Assembly: GCA_016125085.1 (NCBI GenBank)
Contig: WGMM01000019.1
Coordinates: 62,001-126,000, forward strand
Source: a bacterium
Lineage (GTDB): Bacteria; Planctomycetota; Planctomycetia; Isosphaerales; Isosphaeraceae
Direction: 5' to 3'
Length of the DNA stretch: 64,000 bases
The notes below the pieces were generated by a model. That model was not told the DNA's origin and searched no databases. It worked only from the letters and a program-made list of their open reading frames with translations. Shown here in pieces: positions 27,547 to 36,685 of this stretch (the first letter of the stretch is position 1; each line of letters starts with the position of its first letter). The position numbers and the translations under genes were made by a program.

Positions 27547-27893
27547 GCGTTCTCGTCCGGTCGTTCGGCGGTTGTTTGGCGTATGAAAGCTCGCTCGGCA
27601 GATCGACGGTCGGGATTGCCGCGAATCCCCCGAATCCGTCCGCGCCGACTACATCGAGCCGGCATAACGGAATGTATCATTGACGCCAAAGTATAAGCGA
27701 TCTTTTCGAAAAAACGTATCGCCGGGTCGATTTCTTGCCAATCGTCCGCCGGGAAGTGCCGATCGATCGCCGGCTCCAGACAAGTCCTCGTGAGAAGATC
27801 GCCTCCGTGATCTTTCGCGAAAAGCATCCTCTTCGCTATCGTTGCCCTAACCTGGACGTCATCGCTGGACCGAATTCCTCGACCGCAAAACCA
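27547..27893. other. Intergenic region between divergent adk and phosphatase genes
   Basis: About 350 bases separate adk (minus) from the histidine phosphatase gene (plus). On the minus strand a TATACT (27690-27695) could be an adk -10 box, but I see no matching -35. A minus-strand frame runs through this region and overlaps adk, but its product is Arg-rich with no recognisable pattern. I see no gene here. Confidence 0.4.
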
Positions 27894-28532
27894 ATGCCTA
27901 CGAAACTCTACCTGCTGCGACACGCACAAACCGCTGACACCTCGAAATTCCATGGCAGCGAGTCGGACATCGGCCTCTCGGACTGGGGCCACGAGCAAGC
28001 CCGGCGACTGGCGAAGCGATTCGCCGATACTCCTATCGACGCGATTTACAGTTCCGCGATGCGCAGGGCCGTCGATACGGCTACTCCCATCGCCAGCACC
28101 CTCGGGCTCGAACTACAGCAGGTGCCCGCCCTTCATGAAAGAAGCATGGGCGAACTCGCCGGAGCCAGCCGTGACGAATTTCGCCATGTCTTCACCGATG
28201 CCATGATCGCCTGGATGGCCGGCGATCTGAATTACACCCACCCGACAGGCGAAAGCTATCAGGCCATGCGACGCCGGGGCGTACCCGCGTTGACCGACAT
28301 CCTCAATCGCAACGATGGACGCACAGTGCTCGTCGTCGCACATGGCATGCTCATCCGTGTGCTGATCTCGAGTCTCGTGCCGGAATGGCCTGTCAGCAAA
28401 CTTGCCGACATCAGGATCGACAACTGCGCTACGAACGAGTTCGACTGGGAAGGCGGCATCCTTAAGCCCATCCGGCTCTTCGACTTACCAGAAGATCTCG
28501 TGAACCCGCCGGATGACAAGCCGTTCTGGTGA
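27894..28532 (+). CDS. Histidine phosphatase family protein
   Basis: From ATG 27894 the 212-residue product has the phosphoglycerate-mutase-like fold. The catalytic LRHAQT motif (Arg9, His10) is at the N-terminus, followed by YSSAMRRAVDTA. A Glu-containing ERSMGELAG loop and VVAHGMLIRVL carrying the second catalytic His come later. Such enzymes remove phosphate from small molecules or proteins through a phosphohistidine; the substrate is unknown. The in-frame codons upstream of this ATG look non-coding, and no strong ribosome site is visible. It ends 30 bases from the convergent purM gene. Confidence 0.9.
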   Translation: MPTKLYLLRHAQTADTSKFHGSESDIGLSDWGHEQARRLAKRFADTPIDAIYSSAMRRAVDTATPIASTLGLELQQVPALHERSMGELAGASRDEFRHVFTDAMIAWMAGDLNYTHPTGESYQAMRRRGVPALTDILNRNDGRTVLVVAHGMLIRVLISSLVPEWPVSKLADIRIDNCATNEFDWEGGILKPIRLFDLPEDLVNPPDDKPFW

Positions 28533-28562
28533 GCGGCCAGGATCGCGCCCGGACCGAACCGC

Positions 28563-29639
28563 TTACGAGTCCAGCAGTTCCACTTTTCTCTCGGGCCCTT
28601 CGACCGCTTCGCCTATCACCCAGGCTTCGATTCCAGCCTGTTCTCGGATCGTTCGCACAATCGACTCCGCATAATACGGAGCGACGACCAGGACCATACC
28701 GATCCCCATGTTGAAAACCCGGTCCATTTCGTCGCGCTTCACGTTGCCCTTTTTCTGAAGCCAACCGAAAATCGGCGGTACTTCCCAGCAGCGTCTGATT
28801 TTCAGCGAAATCCCTTCCGGCAGAATCCGCGGAGGATTTTCGACCAGGCCGCCGCCCGTGATGTGCGCGATACCATGCACGACCCGCTTGACCCGGTAAT
28901 TCCTGTAGACCAACTTCAACGCCCGGGCGTAAATCTGTGTCGGCTCCATCAGTTCGTCGGCGATCGTCCGGCCCAGTTCAGGCACATGATCATCCGGCTT
29001 AAGGCCCGCCACTTCGAAAGCGATCTTGCGAGCCAGGCTATATCCGTTCGAATGGAGCCCGGTGCTGGCCAGGCCGATCACCGCATCACCGGGGCGGATG
29101 TCCGACCCGTCAAGCATCATCTTGCGTTCGACGACGCCAACGCAGAACCCGGCAAGGTCGTAGTGCCCCGGCTTGTAGAAGTCGGGCAGAATCGCCGTCT
29201 CGCCACCCAGAAGGGCACATTCGGCCTCGACGCATCCGTCGCTGATTCCGCCCACGACATCATGCGTCAGGGCCGGGTCGTCCTTGGCCATGGCGATGTA
29301 ATCGAGGAAGAACAGAGGCTCCGCACCACAGCAGAGAACGTCGTTGACGGACATCGCCACCAGGTCGATCCCGACCGTCTTGTGACGCCCCGTGGCGAAG
29401 GCCAGCATGAGCTTCGTTCCGACACCGTCGGACCCGGAAACCAGCACAGGATCGTGGTACGTTCGAGCCAGCAGGTTGATCCGGTCATTGAGCCGAAACA
29501 GGCCTGCGAAACCGTCCGTCCACTGCATCACGCGGGGCGTGAACGTGCGCTTCAGCAGCGGCCCGATCCCGGCGATCGTCTTTTCGTACGTGTCGAGATC
29601 GACACCCGCCGATTTGTAATCGACGCTCTCAGGTTCCAT
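28563..29639 (-). CDS. purM: Phosphoribosylformylglycinamidine cyclo-ligase (AIR synthetase)
   Basis: The 358-residue protein begins MEPESVDYKSAGVDLD, the usual PurM opening. It has GSDGVGTKLMLA, the DLVAMSVNDVLCCGAEPLFFLDY signature, GGETAILPDFY, GLASTGLHSNGYSLAR and HITGGGLVENPPRIL. It closes the imidazole ring in de novo purine synthesis using ATP. ATG 29639 is chosen because it begins the conserved segment, although the frame is open a little further. Other pur genes are not adjacent. Confidence 0.97.
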   Translation of the reverse strand: MEPESVDYKSAGVDLDTYEKTIAGIGPLLKRTFTPRVMQWTDGFAGLFRLNDRINLLARTYHDPVLVSGSDGVGTKLMLAFATGRHKTVGIDLVAMSVNDVLCCGAEPLFFLDYIAMAKDDPALTHDVVGGISDGCVEAECALLGGETAILPDFYKPGHYDLAGFCVGVVERKMMLDGSDIRPGDAVIGLASTGLHSNGYSLARKIAFEVAGLKPDDHVPELGRTIADELMEPTQIYARALKLVYRNYRVKRVVHGIAHITGGGLVENPPRILPEGISLKIRRCWEVPPIFGWLQKKGNVKRDEMDRVFNMGIGMVLVVAPYYAESIVRTIREQAGIEAWVIGEAVEGPERKVELLDS

Positions 29640-29860
29640 GCGGGGCTTCCGTATCGGCGACTCGGGACGAAATTGCCGGCAGTGTCCAGGCAAGGAATGG
29701 TTTTCATTCCCCTGCCCTGCCACTGATCGATCGACATCTTATCGAATTCGTCGCGCGTTGTCCCGTAGTCTCTCCTGTCAACGATTCACTTGGACGGATT
29801 ATCGCTGCCGGCTGAAGCAGACGACTGGCATCCAAAGTCCGAACTGGTCGAATTCGACCG

Positions 29861-30226
29861 TCATTGAGGAACAGGTGCGGGACCGGCAAATGGACCGGGC
29901 TCCGCCGATTCGGTCGCAGCCTCTTCCCCTTCAGGAACTTCCAGCAATTTCCCGGTCGATTTCGCGGCAGTCTTCTTTTTCGTGGTTTTGGTCGACTTGC
30001 CGCCGTCCTTGACGATTTTCGTGGTACCGCCGCCGCTTTTCTTCGTCGCCTGCCGGGTCGAAGGTTTCGCCGCAGTCTCCTCTTCCACAACGTATTGTGA
30101 CCAGAGCATCCCGCAAACGAACCCGACCAGAAACACGCCCGCGTAACGGACGTAAGGCATGTATTCGGGAAGGTGGTCGAAAATGTGCCTTGCGACTGCC
30201 TCGTACGCTTCTTGATTTTTGGCCAA
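29861..30226 (-). CDS. Small single-pass membrane protein, basic low-complexity tail
   Basis: The product has a soluble N-terminus (KNQEAYEAVARHIFDHLPEYMP), one membrane helix (YAGVFLVGFVCGMLWSQYVV), then an acidic patch and a long Lys/Thr-rich segment. It ends in a Pro- and Glu-rich tail. I prefer a TTG start at 30226, where AGGGG lies seven bases upstream, giving 121 residues. The same frame extends to an ATG at 30358 (165 residues), but that extra segment looks less protein-like. No family is recognised. The Lys-rich tail could bind nucleic acid or acidic envelope polymers; this is speculation. Confidence 0.5.
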   Translation of the reverse strand: MAKNQEAYEAVARHIFDHLPEYMPYVRYAGVFLVGFVCGMLWSQYVVEEETAAKPSTRQATKKSGGGTTKIVKDGGKSTKTTKKKTAAKSTGKLLEVPEGEEAATESAEPGPFAGPAPVPQ

Positions 30227-30706
30227 GGTCAAGCCCCTGAACTGGATTCGAGCGTCAAGAATTTCGCCGGCTACAAGGCATTGAAGTCCGATGGCATACG
30301 AAATGCAAGTGATTAGCTTCCGATCCGGCCGTCGCGACTCAACACCCAAATGTAGCATAACTTGCGTTTCGACCGATTACCAAACCAGATCGGGATTTCC
30401 CCCCAGGGCTAAGATCGGAAGCCAGGCCAGAACCGAATCCGGCCGCGGGCTCTTCGCCTTGCAAGGCTTCGCCGCCGAGAGTTGCGAATCGTGAGCCTGG
30501 GCCTGGGCCACGGGTTCGCCTGTCCTCTTGATAAATGTTACGCCGGGCGATAAAAAGGAGGTACAAGATCCGGTCGGTCACGCGTATCTGACCGGTCTCC
30601 GTCGGGCGACGGGCTATTCGTTCGCCACTCGCCGGAACCATCCGCTTCGACCCACCTGGCTGTCTCCTTGACGGTCGATTCCTGTCTATTCGGAGTTTCC
30701 TCCGCT
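30227..30706. other. Intergenic region upstream of the cytochrome c'-like gene
   Basis: About 480 bases with no convincing gene. TTGATA (30528-30533), 15 bases, GATAAA (30549-30554) could be a weak sigma-70 promoter for the downstream gene. It is followed by AAAGGAGGT (30554-30562), a perfect ribosome-site sequence with no start codon at a usual distance. The cytochrome gene begins 145 bases later. Confidence 0.4.
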
Positions 30707-31150
30707 ATGCTGCTCAAGAAATACCGTGTCCTCGTCTCTTCCGCCGCGGCTGTCGCCGTGATGGCTGGTTCGCTGTCGTTCGCCGCTGAAGGTGAAGGCA
30801 AGCTGCACGATGTCATGGAAAAGGTCAACAAGGTCAACAACGCCATCAACAAGGCCGTTCGTACCCCTGTGGCCTACAAGAAAGACACCAAGGCCGTCAC
30901 CGAAAACGCCAAGGAACTGGTAAAGCTGGCGAAAGAAACCGTTGCCGGTGTCGACGAAGCCAAGAACACCAAGGGCGTAAAAGACGCCGAAGCCCAATGG
31001 AAGACCCTGGCCGCCGACTTCCTGAAAGTGACCGAAAAGCTGGCTGAAGTCGCCGCCAAGGAAGAGCACGCCTCCACCAAGGACGCCCACTCGGCCGTCA
31101 AGAAGAGCTGCTCCGCCTGCCACGAAGTTTTCCGTATCGAAGACGAGTGA
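30707..31150 (+). CDS. Cytochrome c'-like exported heme protein
   Basis: From ATG 30707 the 147-residue product has a signal peptide ending near SLSFAAEG. Amphipathic, Lys- and Ala-rich helices typical of a four-helix bundle follow. A C-terminal CSACH heme-attachment motif sits about ten residues from the end, in the position used by class II cytochromes c (cytochrome c'). This fold binds gases or transfers electrons in the periplasm. Helices are unusually rich in Lys, Val and Thr. It is followed by its own terminator, so it is probably a single-gene transcript. Confidence 0.82.
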   Translation: MLLKKYRVLVSSAAAVAVMAGSLSFAAEGEGKLHDVMEKVNKVNNAINKAVRTPVAYKKDTKAVTENAKELVKLAKETVAGVDEAKNTKGVKDAEAQWKTLAADFLKVTEKLAEVAAKEEHASTKDAHSAVKKSCSACHEVFRIEDE

Positions 31151-31184
31151 TCCTCGTCGGACGCGAACGACATTCCGCGAAACG

Positions 31185-31220
31185 CGGCGGCCCGGTCAAT
31201 CCGGACCGCCGTTTTCTTTT
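31185..31220 (+). terminator. Rho-independent terminator after the cytochrome c'-like gene
   Basis: CGGCGGCCCGG and CCGGACCGCCG form an 11-bp GC stem with one mismatch around a five-base loop, followed by TTTTCTTTT. It lies 35 bases after the stop codon and before the lipoate ligase gene at 31247. Confidence 0.85.
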
Positions 31221-31246
31221 CGAGACACCCTGATTCTCAGCCCCTG

Positions 31247-31987
31247 ATGATCTTTTTCGCCGACCCGAACCACGACGATATCGCTTACCAGATCGCGGCC
31301 GACGAGGCCCTTCTTGTCGCCTGCGAACAAAACCTGCTGGCCCCGCACACTTCCGCCATGCGGCTCTGGCAGCAGCGGTCGTGGGCCGTCGTTCTGGGAG
31401 CGTCCGGCAGGGTGGCGGATGATGTCCACGCGGAAGAATGCCGCCGGCGCGGTGTCCCTGTCGCGCGCCGCTCCAGCGGTGGCGGCACTGTCCTGCTGGG
31501 CCCTGGCACGGCATGCCTGGCCTGGGTTCTTCCCCTGGCCGAATTCCCGTCCGATCAGCGCGACGTTCGAGTACTGCAAGTTTCTGTACTGGAGAGAGTT
31601 GCCGAGAGATTTCGGCAAGCGTTGCCGGGGCTCGAAGTCGTCGCGTCCGGCGACTGGGCGATCGCGGGCCGCAAGTGCGCCGGCAGTGCCCAGCGGCGAA
31701 TGAAGACGCACGTCCTGGTGCACCTGAGCATTCTGAACCGTTTGCCGCTGGCGGAGGTTCGCCGCTTTCTGGCCGAACCGTCACGCCGCCCGGAGTACCG
31801 TTCCGAGCGCACGCACGACGATTTTCTCACGAATCTGGACATCGAACCCACCCGGCTTTACGAGTATTTGTCCAGCTTCCCGGAAATTTCCGAGCGCCGC
31901 GAGGAATTTCCGAAGCACCTCTCGCTTCTTGCGGATCGTCTTGCGGACGAACGATTCCGACTCTCGGAATGGACCTACCGTTTCTGA
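31247..31987 (+). CDS. Lipoate-protein ligase family protein
   Basis: The 246-residue product has the LplA/LipB fold. It has an N-terminal helix with YQIAADEALL, a central RRSSGGGTVLLG loop for lipoyl or adenylate binding, and GDWAIAGRKCAGSAQRR carrying the expected catalytic Lys. A C-terminal helical part follows. This family attaches lipoate or octanoate to Lys residues on E2 and GcvH proteins. The sucA gene begins 445 bases downstream and sucB carries the lipoyl target, so the OGDH complex is the likely client. Whether it acts as ligase, octanoyltransferase or amidotransferase is not decided. Confidence 0.83.
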   Translation: MIFFADPNHDDIAYQIAADEALLVACEQNLLAPHTSAMRLWQQRSWAVVLGASGRVADDVHAEECRRRGVPVARRSSGGGTVLLGPGTACLAWVLPLAEFPSDQRDVRVLQVSVLERVAERFRQALPGLEVVASGDWAIAGRKCAGSAQRRMKTHVLVHLSILNRLPLAEVRRFLAEPSRRPEYRSERTHDDFLTNLDIEPTRLYEYLSSFPEISERREEFPKHLSLLADRLADERFRLSEWTYRF

Positions 31988-32432
31988 CGTAAACCCCTCA
32001 TAAACAGAATCTTACCCGATTATGAACGAACTCGGAAAACGGATCTTCATCAAATTTTCTTATGGCCTTTCCGAACAGCTAGCGAAGAGAGTGATGATCA
32101 CCGGGAATTCCGAAAAATTGTGACAAAGCTTTCCCTGTTCAAGGTTCCGGAATTCGATAAACTGATACTAGATTCGGTTGAAGCTGCACGACGGAATTCG
32201 GCCCGGTCATGGTGACAAAGGGCTTTCCAGGTGCTGCGAAGCTGTGAAGCGGCCAATCTCCCCGAGCGATTTACATGGTCCCGAGCACACCCGAGATTCT
32301 TGGGTCGCTTAACGTAAGATCACATTCGGACAAGGGTTCGAGCCTGAACCCTGAGAGTTCGTCAAAACTCCTGGACAACGACGGAGGGATTCGTCGCACG
32401 TCCGTTCAGGCCCATCGAAGGACACAGGTTCT
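31988..32432 (+). promoter_or_regulatory. Long sucA leader/intergenic region with repeated motif
   Basis: This 445-base stretch holds no gene I can support. It carries GTGACAAAGCTTTCC (32120-32134) and GTGACAAAGGGCTTTCC (32212-32228), a near-repeat 92 bases apart. A 7-bp stem AGGGTTC/GAACCCT (32333-32352) lies closer to sucA. GATACT (near 32163) could be a -10 box but has no good -35 partner. The layout suggests transcriptional control of the TCA-cycle operon. Confidence 0.45.
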
Positions 32433-35234
32433 ATGAATCGTTCCACTGTCGGTTCGCGCTGGAATTCGGATCTTGTCGAGCAGTTATATGAGCAGTGGAA
32501 ACGCGACCCGCAGAGCGTGGACGCTTCCTGGCAGGCATTTTTCGAAGGTTATTCGCTCGGCTGCGACAGCTCTCCGGCAGCCGGCGGAGAGATCGACGCC
32601 GCCTCGAGCCAGGCACAGGCCGGTGTCACGCGCCTGATCGACGCATATCGTGAAATCGGTCACTATCTGGCCAATCTCGATCCGCTGGGTCTTTCTCCGC
32701 AACGTGACACCCACGAACTTCTGGAACTCGACGAATTCGGCCTGACAGACGCCGATCTCGACAAGACCTTCTTCACCAAGCTTTATCCCGGCCACTCGGC
32801 CACGCTCCGCCAGATCATCGATGCCCTGAAGCAGACCTACAGCGGCACGATCGGCGTGGAATACATGCACATCAGCAACCGGCGGATCCGCCGCTGGCTG
32901 CAGCAGAAGATGGAGCCTGTCCGGAACCAGCCGGAACTGAATTCGAAGCAGAAGCGGCGAGTGCTGCTGAAACTTTACGCCGCCGAACTTTTCGAAACTT
33001 TCCTGCACACGCATTACATGGGCCAGAAGCGGTTCTCGCTCGAAGGAGGCGAGACGCTGATCCCGCTGCTGGACGCGATCGTCGAGGACGCCGGCCCCCG
33101 GGGCGTGGGCGACATCATCTTCGGCATGCCCCACCGTGGGCGCCTGAACGTGCTCACGAACACGCTCGAAAAGCCCTACGGCATGGTCTTCAGCGAGTTC
33201 GAAGGCAACATCCCGAACACCGTCGGCGGCGATGGCGACGTGAAGTATCACCTCGGGTTCTCGTCGGACCACCTTTGCGAAACGGGCGAAAAAGTCCACC
33301 TTTCGCTGAGCCCGAACCCCAGTCACCTGGAAGCCGTCGACCCGGTCGTGGAAGGCCGCGTGCGGGCCAAGCAGCGCAAGTCGCCTACTCGTGACCGCCA
33401 CCTGGTCCTTCCGGTACTCATCCACGGCGATGCCGCTTTCGCGGGTCAGGGCCTGGTCGCCGAAACGCTCAATCTTTCCCAGCTGCGCGGGTACAAGACC
33501 GGTGGCACGATCCATGTGGTCGTGAACAACCAGATCGGTTTCACGACGTTCCCGGTCGACAGCCGTTCGTCCCGCTACTGCACGGACGTGGCCAAGATGA
33601 TCGAAGTGCCGATCTTCCACGTCAATGGCGAAGACCCTGAAGCGGTCGTCTACGTCGCCAAGCTGGCTCTGGAATTCCGCCAGACGTTCCAGATGGACGT
33701 CGTGATCGACATGGTCTGCTACCGGCGTCATGGCCACAACGAAGGCGACGAACCGGCCTTCACCCAGCCCCTGATGTATCAGGAAATCCGCAAGCGGCCC
33801 GGCATCCGCGAGATCTACACCAACCGGCTCGTCGATACGCAGGAGCTGACCAAGCAGGAAGCCGACACCCTGGCCGAGACGTTCAAGGAAAAGCTCGAAA
33901 AGATCTACGTCGAGGTCCACAACAACAAGGAACGCAAGCCGGACCCCCTGCCCGACAGCTACACCGGCTCGTGGGCCGGGCTGACTCGGCCCTACAACTG
34001 GGATCCGGTCGAAACCGGCGTTTCGCGCGATGTGCTGGCCCACGTGGCCAAGGTCACTTCGACGGCCCCTCCCGGATTTTCGATCCACCCGACGCTCGAG
34101 CGGATCCTTACGCCGAGGGTCAAGCAGTTCGAGGACAACGGCCCGGTCAACTGGGGCTTCGCCGAAGCGCTCGCGTTCGGCTCGCTCGCGATGGAAGGCA
34201 CCCCCGTGCGGCTTTCCGGCCAGGACTGCGGCCGGGGCACGTTCAGCCATCGGCATGCCGTGCTGACCGACTCCAAAACCGGTGATCGCTACGTGCCCCT
34301 TCAGCATTTGAAGGAAGGTCAGGGCGATTTCTCGGTCTACGACAGTCTCCTTTCCGAAGCCGCCGTGCTCGGATTCGAATATGGCTATTCGCTCGATACG
34401 CCCCGGATGCTCGTGATGTGGGAAGCCCAGTTCGGCGACTTCTCCAACGGAGCCCAGGTGATCATCGACCAGTTTCTGGCCTCGGGCGAGAGCAAGTGGG
34501 GCCGGTCCAGCGGCTTGGTCATGCTTCTGCCCCACGGCTACGAAGGTCAGGGCCCCGAGCACTCCTCGGCCCGGATGGAGCGTTACCTCCAGCTTTGTGC
34601 CGAGGACAACATCCAGGTGGCCAACGTCACAACACCGGCCCAATATTTCCACATGCTGCGCCGCCAGGTGCGCCGCTCGTTCCGCAAGCCGCTCGTGGTC
34701 ATGACGCCCAAGAGCCTTCTGCGGCACAAGCTCGCGGTCTCGACGGTCGACGATTTCGTGACCGGCCGGTTCCACGAAGTGCTCGACGATCCGACGGTCA
34801 CCGACCCGCGCAAGGTCCGCAAGGTGATCGTCTGCTCCGGCAAGGTCTACTACGACCTGGTGACGAAGCGGGAAGCCGAGAACAAGGTCGGCGAAGTGGC
34901 GATCGTTCGCCTCGAACAGGTCTACCCGTGGCCGGCCCACCTGCTCAAACCGATCCTGAACCGCTATGCCGACACGGCCACGTCCTGGATGTGGGTGCAG
35001 GAGGAGTCGCACAACAACGGTTCCTGGTTCTTCGTCGCCCCAAGGCTTCAGGAACTCATGGGCTGGTCGTTCGACTACGTCGGCCGCGATGCCTCCGGCA
35101 GCCCGGCGACCGGCAGCCACCATGTGCACGAACACGAACAGGCCACGTTGGTGGAAGCCGCGATCCTGGGCACCGGCCCGAGCCTGATCAGCGCCCAGTC
35201 CAAGTTCGAATCCAAAGTCATGGTCAGCCACTGA
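32433..35234 (+). CDS. sucA: 2-oxoglutarate dehydrogenase E1 component
   Basis: The 933-residue protein is the thiamine-diphosphate E1 subunit. The N-terminal E2-binding segment is NSDLVEQLYEQWKRDPQSV. Then come YMHISNRRIRRWLQ, FGMPHRGRLNVL, GDAAFAGQG with NNQIGFTT (cofactor/metal site), CYRRHGHNEGDEP, and a C-terminal transketolase-like half (GQDCGRGTFSHRHA, LPHGYEGQGPEHSSAR). It decarboxylates 2-oxoglutarate and passes succinyl groups to the lipoyl of SucB. Length and motifs are normal. sucB and lpd follow on the same strand, each separated by a hairpin. Confidence 0.98.
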   Translation: MNRSTVGSRWNSDLVEQLYEQWKRDPQSVDASWQAFFEGYSLGCDSSPAAGGEIDAASSQAQAGVTRLIDAYREIGHYLANLDPLGLSPQRDTHELLELDEFGLTDADLDKTFFTKLYPGHSATLRQIIDALKQTYSGTIGVEYMHISNRRIRRWLQQKMEPVRNQPELNSKQKRRVLLKLYAAELFETFLHTHYMGQKRFSLEGGETLIPLLDAIVEDAGPRGVGDIIFGMPHRGRLNVLTNTLEKPYGMVFSEFEGNIPNTVGGDGDVKYHLGFSSDHLCETGEKVHLSLSPNPSHLEAVDPVVEGRVRAKQRKSPTRDRHLVLPVLIHGDAAFAGQGLVAETLNLSQLRGYKTGGTIHVVVNNQIGFTTFPVDSRSSRYCTDVAKMIEVPIFHVNGEDPEAVVYVAKLALEFRQTFQMDVVIDMVCYRRHGHNEGDEPAFTQPLMYQEIRKRPGIREIYTNRLVDTQELTKQEADTLAETFKEKLEKIYVEVHNNKERKPDPLPDSYTGSWAGLTRPYNWDPVETGVSRDVLAHVAKVTSTAPPGFSIHPTLERILTPRVKQFEDNGPVNWGFAEALAFGSLAMEGTPVRLSGQDCGRGTFSHRHAVLTDSKTGDRYVPLQHLKEGQGDFSVYDSLLSEAAVLGFEYGYSLDTPRMLVMWEAQFGDFSNGAQVIIDQFLASGESKWGRSSGLVMLLPHGYEGQGPEHSSARMERYLQLCAEDNIQVANVTTPAQYFHMLRRQVRRSFRKPLVVMTPKSLLRHKLAVSTVDDFVTGRFHEVLDDPTVTDPRKVRKVIVCSGKVYYDLVTKREAENKVGEVAIVRLEQVYPWPAHLLKPILNRYADTATSWMWVQEESHNNGSWFFVAPRLQELMGWSFDYVGRDASGSPATGSHHVHEHEQATLVEAAILGTGPSLISAQSKFESKVMVSH

Positions 35235-35245
35235 CCTCCGCGAGT

Positions 35246-35311
35246 ATCCTCAGGCCGATCCGCACGGAACCGTTCTTGACGAACGGTTCCGTCGTCGAAG
35301 GGTCTGAGGAT
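35246..35311 (+). promoter_or_regulatory. Two-tier hairpin between sucA and sucB
   Basis: An inner perfect 12-bp stem ACGGAACCGTTC (35264-35275) / GAACGGTTCCGT (35281-35292) with a five-base loop is enclosed by an outer 8-bp stem ATCCTCAG (35246-35253) / CTGAGGAT (35304-35311). Only a short TTTT follows further on. It could limit read-through, protect the sucA mRNA 3' end, or be processed to set E1:E2 ratios. Confidence 0.6.
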
Positions 35312-35370
35312 CGCCCCCTTTTCGATTCCCCGCCGGAATCGTGATCGCCTTGAGCCAGGAGTCTCTGAAG

Positions 35371-36594
35371 GTGTCGAAAGTCGAAATCAAAGTGCCCAGC
35401 GTCGGCGAGTCGGTGACCGAAGGCGTGCTCTCGCGCTGGCTGAAGAAGTCGGGCGAAGCCGTCAAATCGGGCGACCCCCTGTTCGAACTCGAAACGGACA
35501 AGGCCTCCAACGAAGTTCCGGCCCTCGTCGCCGGTGTTCTCACCACCTCCGTCGCCGAAGGCGATACGGTTCAGATCGGTGCCGTCGTCGGCTCGATCGA
35601 CACCTCGGCCGTCGCCGCGTCAGCCTCGACACCTGCCGCCCCCGCGGCTCAGGCCGCCGTTTCGGCCCCGGCAGCTTCAGGCAACGGCCCGCACCTATCG
35701 CCCGCAGTCGCCTGGCAGGCCGCCGACAAAGGCGTCGATCCGGCGTCCGTCAGCGGAACCGGCCCGGCTGGCCGATTGACCAAGGGCGACATCCTGGCCG
35801 CCGCCGAAGCCAAAGCCACGCAGGCCGCTCCCGCCGCGCCAGCTTCGGCAGCCAAACCGGCTGCACCTGCTATGCCCGCCTTGCCGGCTGGCGAACGTGT
35901 CGTCACACGGCAGAAGATGCCCTCGATCCGCCAGCGTATCGCCCAGCGGCTCGTCGAAGCCCAGCACACGGCCGCCATCCTCACGACATTCAACGAAGTC
36001 GACATGTCAAAGGTCATGGACCTGCGGGCCCGTTACAAGGACTCGTTCCAGAAGAAGCACGGCATCGGCCTCGGCTTCATGTCGTTCTTCGTGCGGGCCT
36101 GCACTGAGGCCCTGCAGGCCTTCCCGGCCGTGAACGCCCAGATCGACGGCACCGACCTGGTCTTCCATAACTATTGCGATATCGGCGTGGCCGTCTCGAC
36201 CGAACGGGGCCTGATGGTGCCCGTCGTCCGCTCGGCCGAGCGGATGAGCTTCGCCCAGATCGAAAAAGCCATTTCCGACTACGCCGTGAAGGCCCGCGAG
36301 AACAAGATCTCCGTCAACGACCTTCAGGGCGGCACGTTCACCATCACCAATGGCGGCGTTTTCGGCTCGCTCCTGTCGACGCCGATCCTCAACCCGCCCC
36401 AGTCGGCCATCCTGGGCATGCACTCGATCAAGAAGCGGCCCGTCGTCGTCGACGACCAGATCGTCATCCGCCCGATGATGTACCTGGCCCTTTCCTACGA
36501 CCACCGGATCATCGACGGAAAGGAAGCCGTCAGCTTCCTCGTCCGGGTCAAGGAACTCATCGAAGATCCCGAACGGCTGCTGCTCGCCGTTTGA
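35371..36594 (+). CDS. sucB: Dihydrolipoyllysine succinyltransferase (OGDH E2)
   Basis: I chose GTG 35371 because AGGAG lies nine bases upstream and the product then begins directly with the lipoyl domain (407 residues). A second in-frame GTG at 35341 would add ten residues. The lipoyl Lys44 sits in ETDKASNEV. An Ala/Pro linker, a peripheral subunit-binding domain ([12 protein letters not shown], then [13 protein letters not shown]) and another linker lead to the catalytic domain, with [12 protein letters not shown] carrying the active-site His and Asp near the C-terminus. It transfers succinyl to CoA. It sits between sucA and lpd. Confidence 0.96.
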   Translation: MSKVEIKVPSVGESVTEGVLSRWLKKSGEAVKSGDPLFELETDKASNEVPALVAGVLTTSVAEGDTVQIGAVVGSIDTSAVAASASTPAAPAAQAAVSAPAASGNGPHLSPAVAWQAADKGVDPASVSGTGPAGRLTKGDILAAAEAKATQAAPAAPASAAKPAAPAMPALPAGERVVTRQKMPSIRQRIAQRLVEAQHTAAILTTFNEVDMSKVMDLRARYKDSFQKKHGIGLGFMSFFVRACTEALQAFPAVNAQIDGTDLVFHNYCDIGVAVSTERGLMVPVVRSAERMSFAQIEKAISDYAVKARENKISVNDLQGGTFTITNGGVFGSLLSTPILNPPQSAILGMHSIKKRPVVVDDQIVIRPMMYLALSYDHRIIDGKEAVSFLVRVKELIEDPERLLLAV

Positions 36595-36620
36595 CACTGC
36601 GGCCCGACTCCCCCACAATA

Positions 36621-36657
36621 GCCGACAGGGGCCGCCATCCGGTCCCTGCCGGCTTTT
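36621..36657 (+). terminator. Terminator-like hairpin between sucB and lpd
   Basis: GCCGACAGGGGCC (36621-36633) pairs with GGTCCCTGCCGGC (36641-36653) with one mismatch and one G-U, followed by TTTTC. This is a strong stem with a short T-run 26 bases after sucB, likely causing partial termination before lpd. Confidence 0.55.
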
Positions 36658-36685
36658 CACTTGAAGCTCTCGAAGGACTTTAACC

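Noticed and set aside
27543..27998. 151-residue minus-strand frame overlapping adk by ATGA
   Set aside because: The product is Arg-rich with no repeated pattern and runs through the phosphatase start region; treated as a shadow.
30554..30562. AAAGGAGGT, a perfect ribosome-site sequence
   Set aside because: No start codon follows at 4-12 bases, so it does not mark a gene.
32484..35231. 915-residue open frame antisense to sucA
   Set aside because: It lies wholly opposite a well-conserved gene with complete motifs. Long antisense frames are common in high-GC genes with strong codon bias, and this one shows no recognisable protein pattern.
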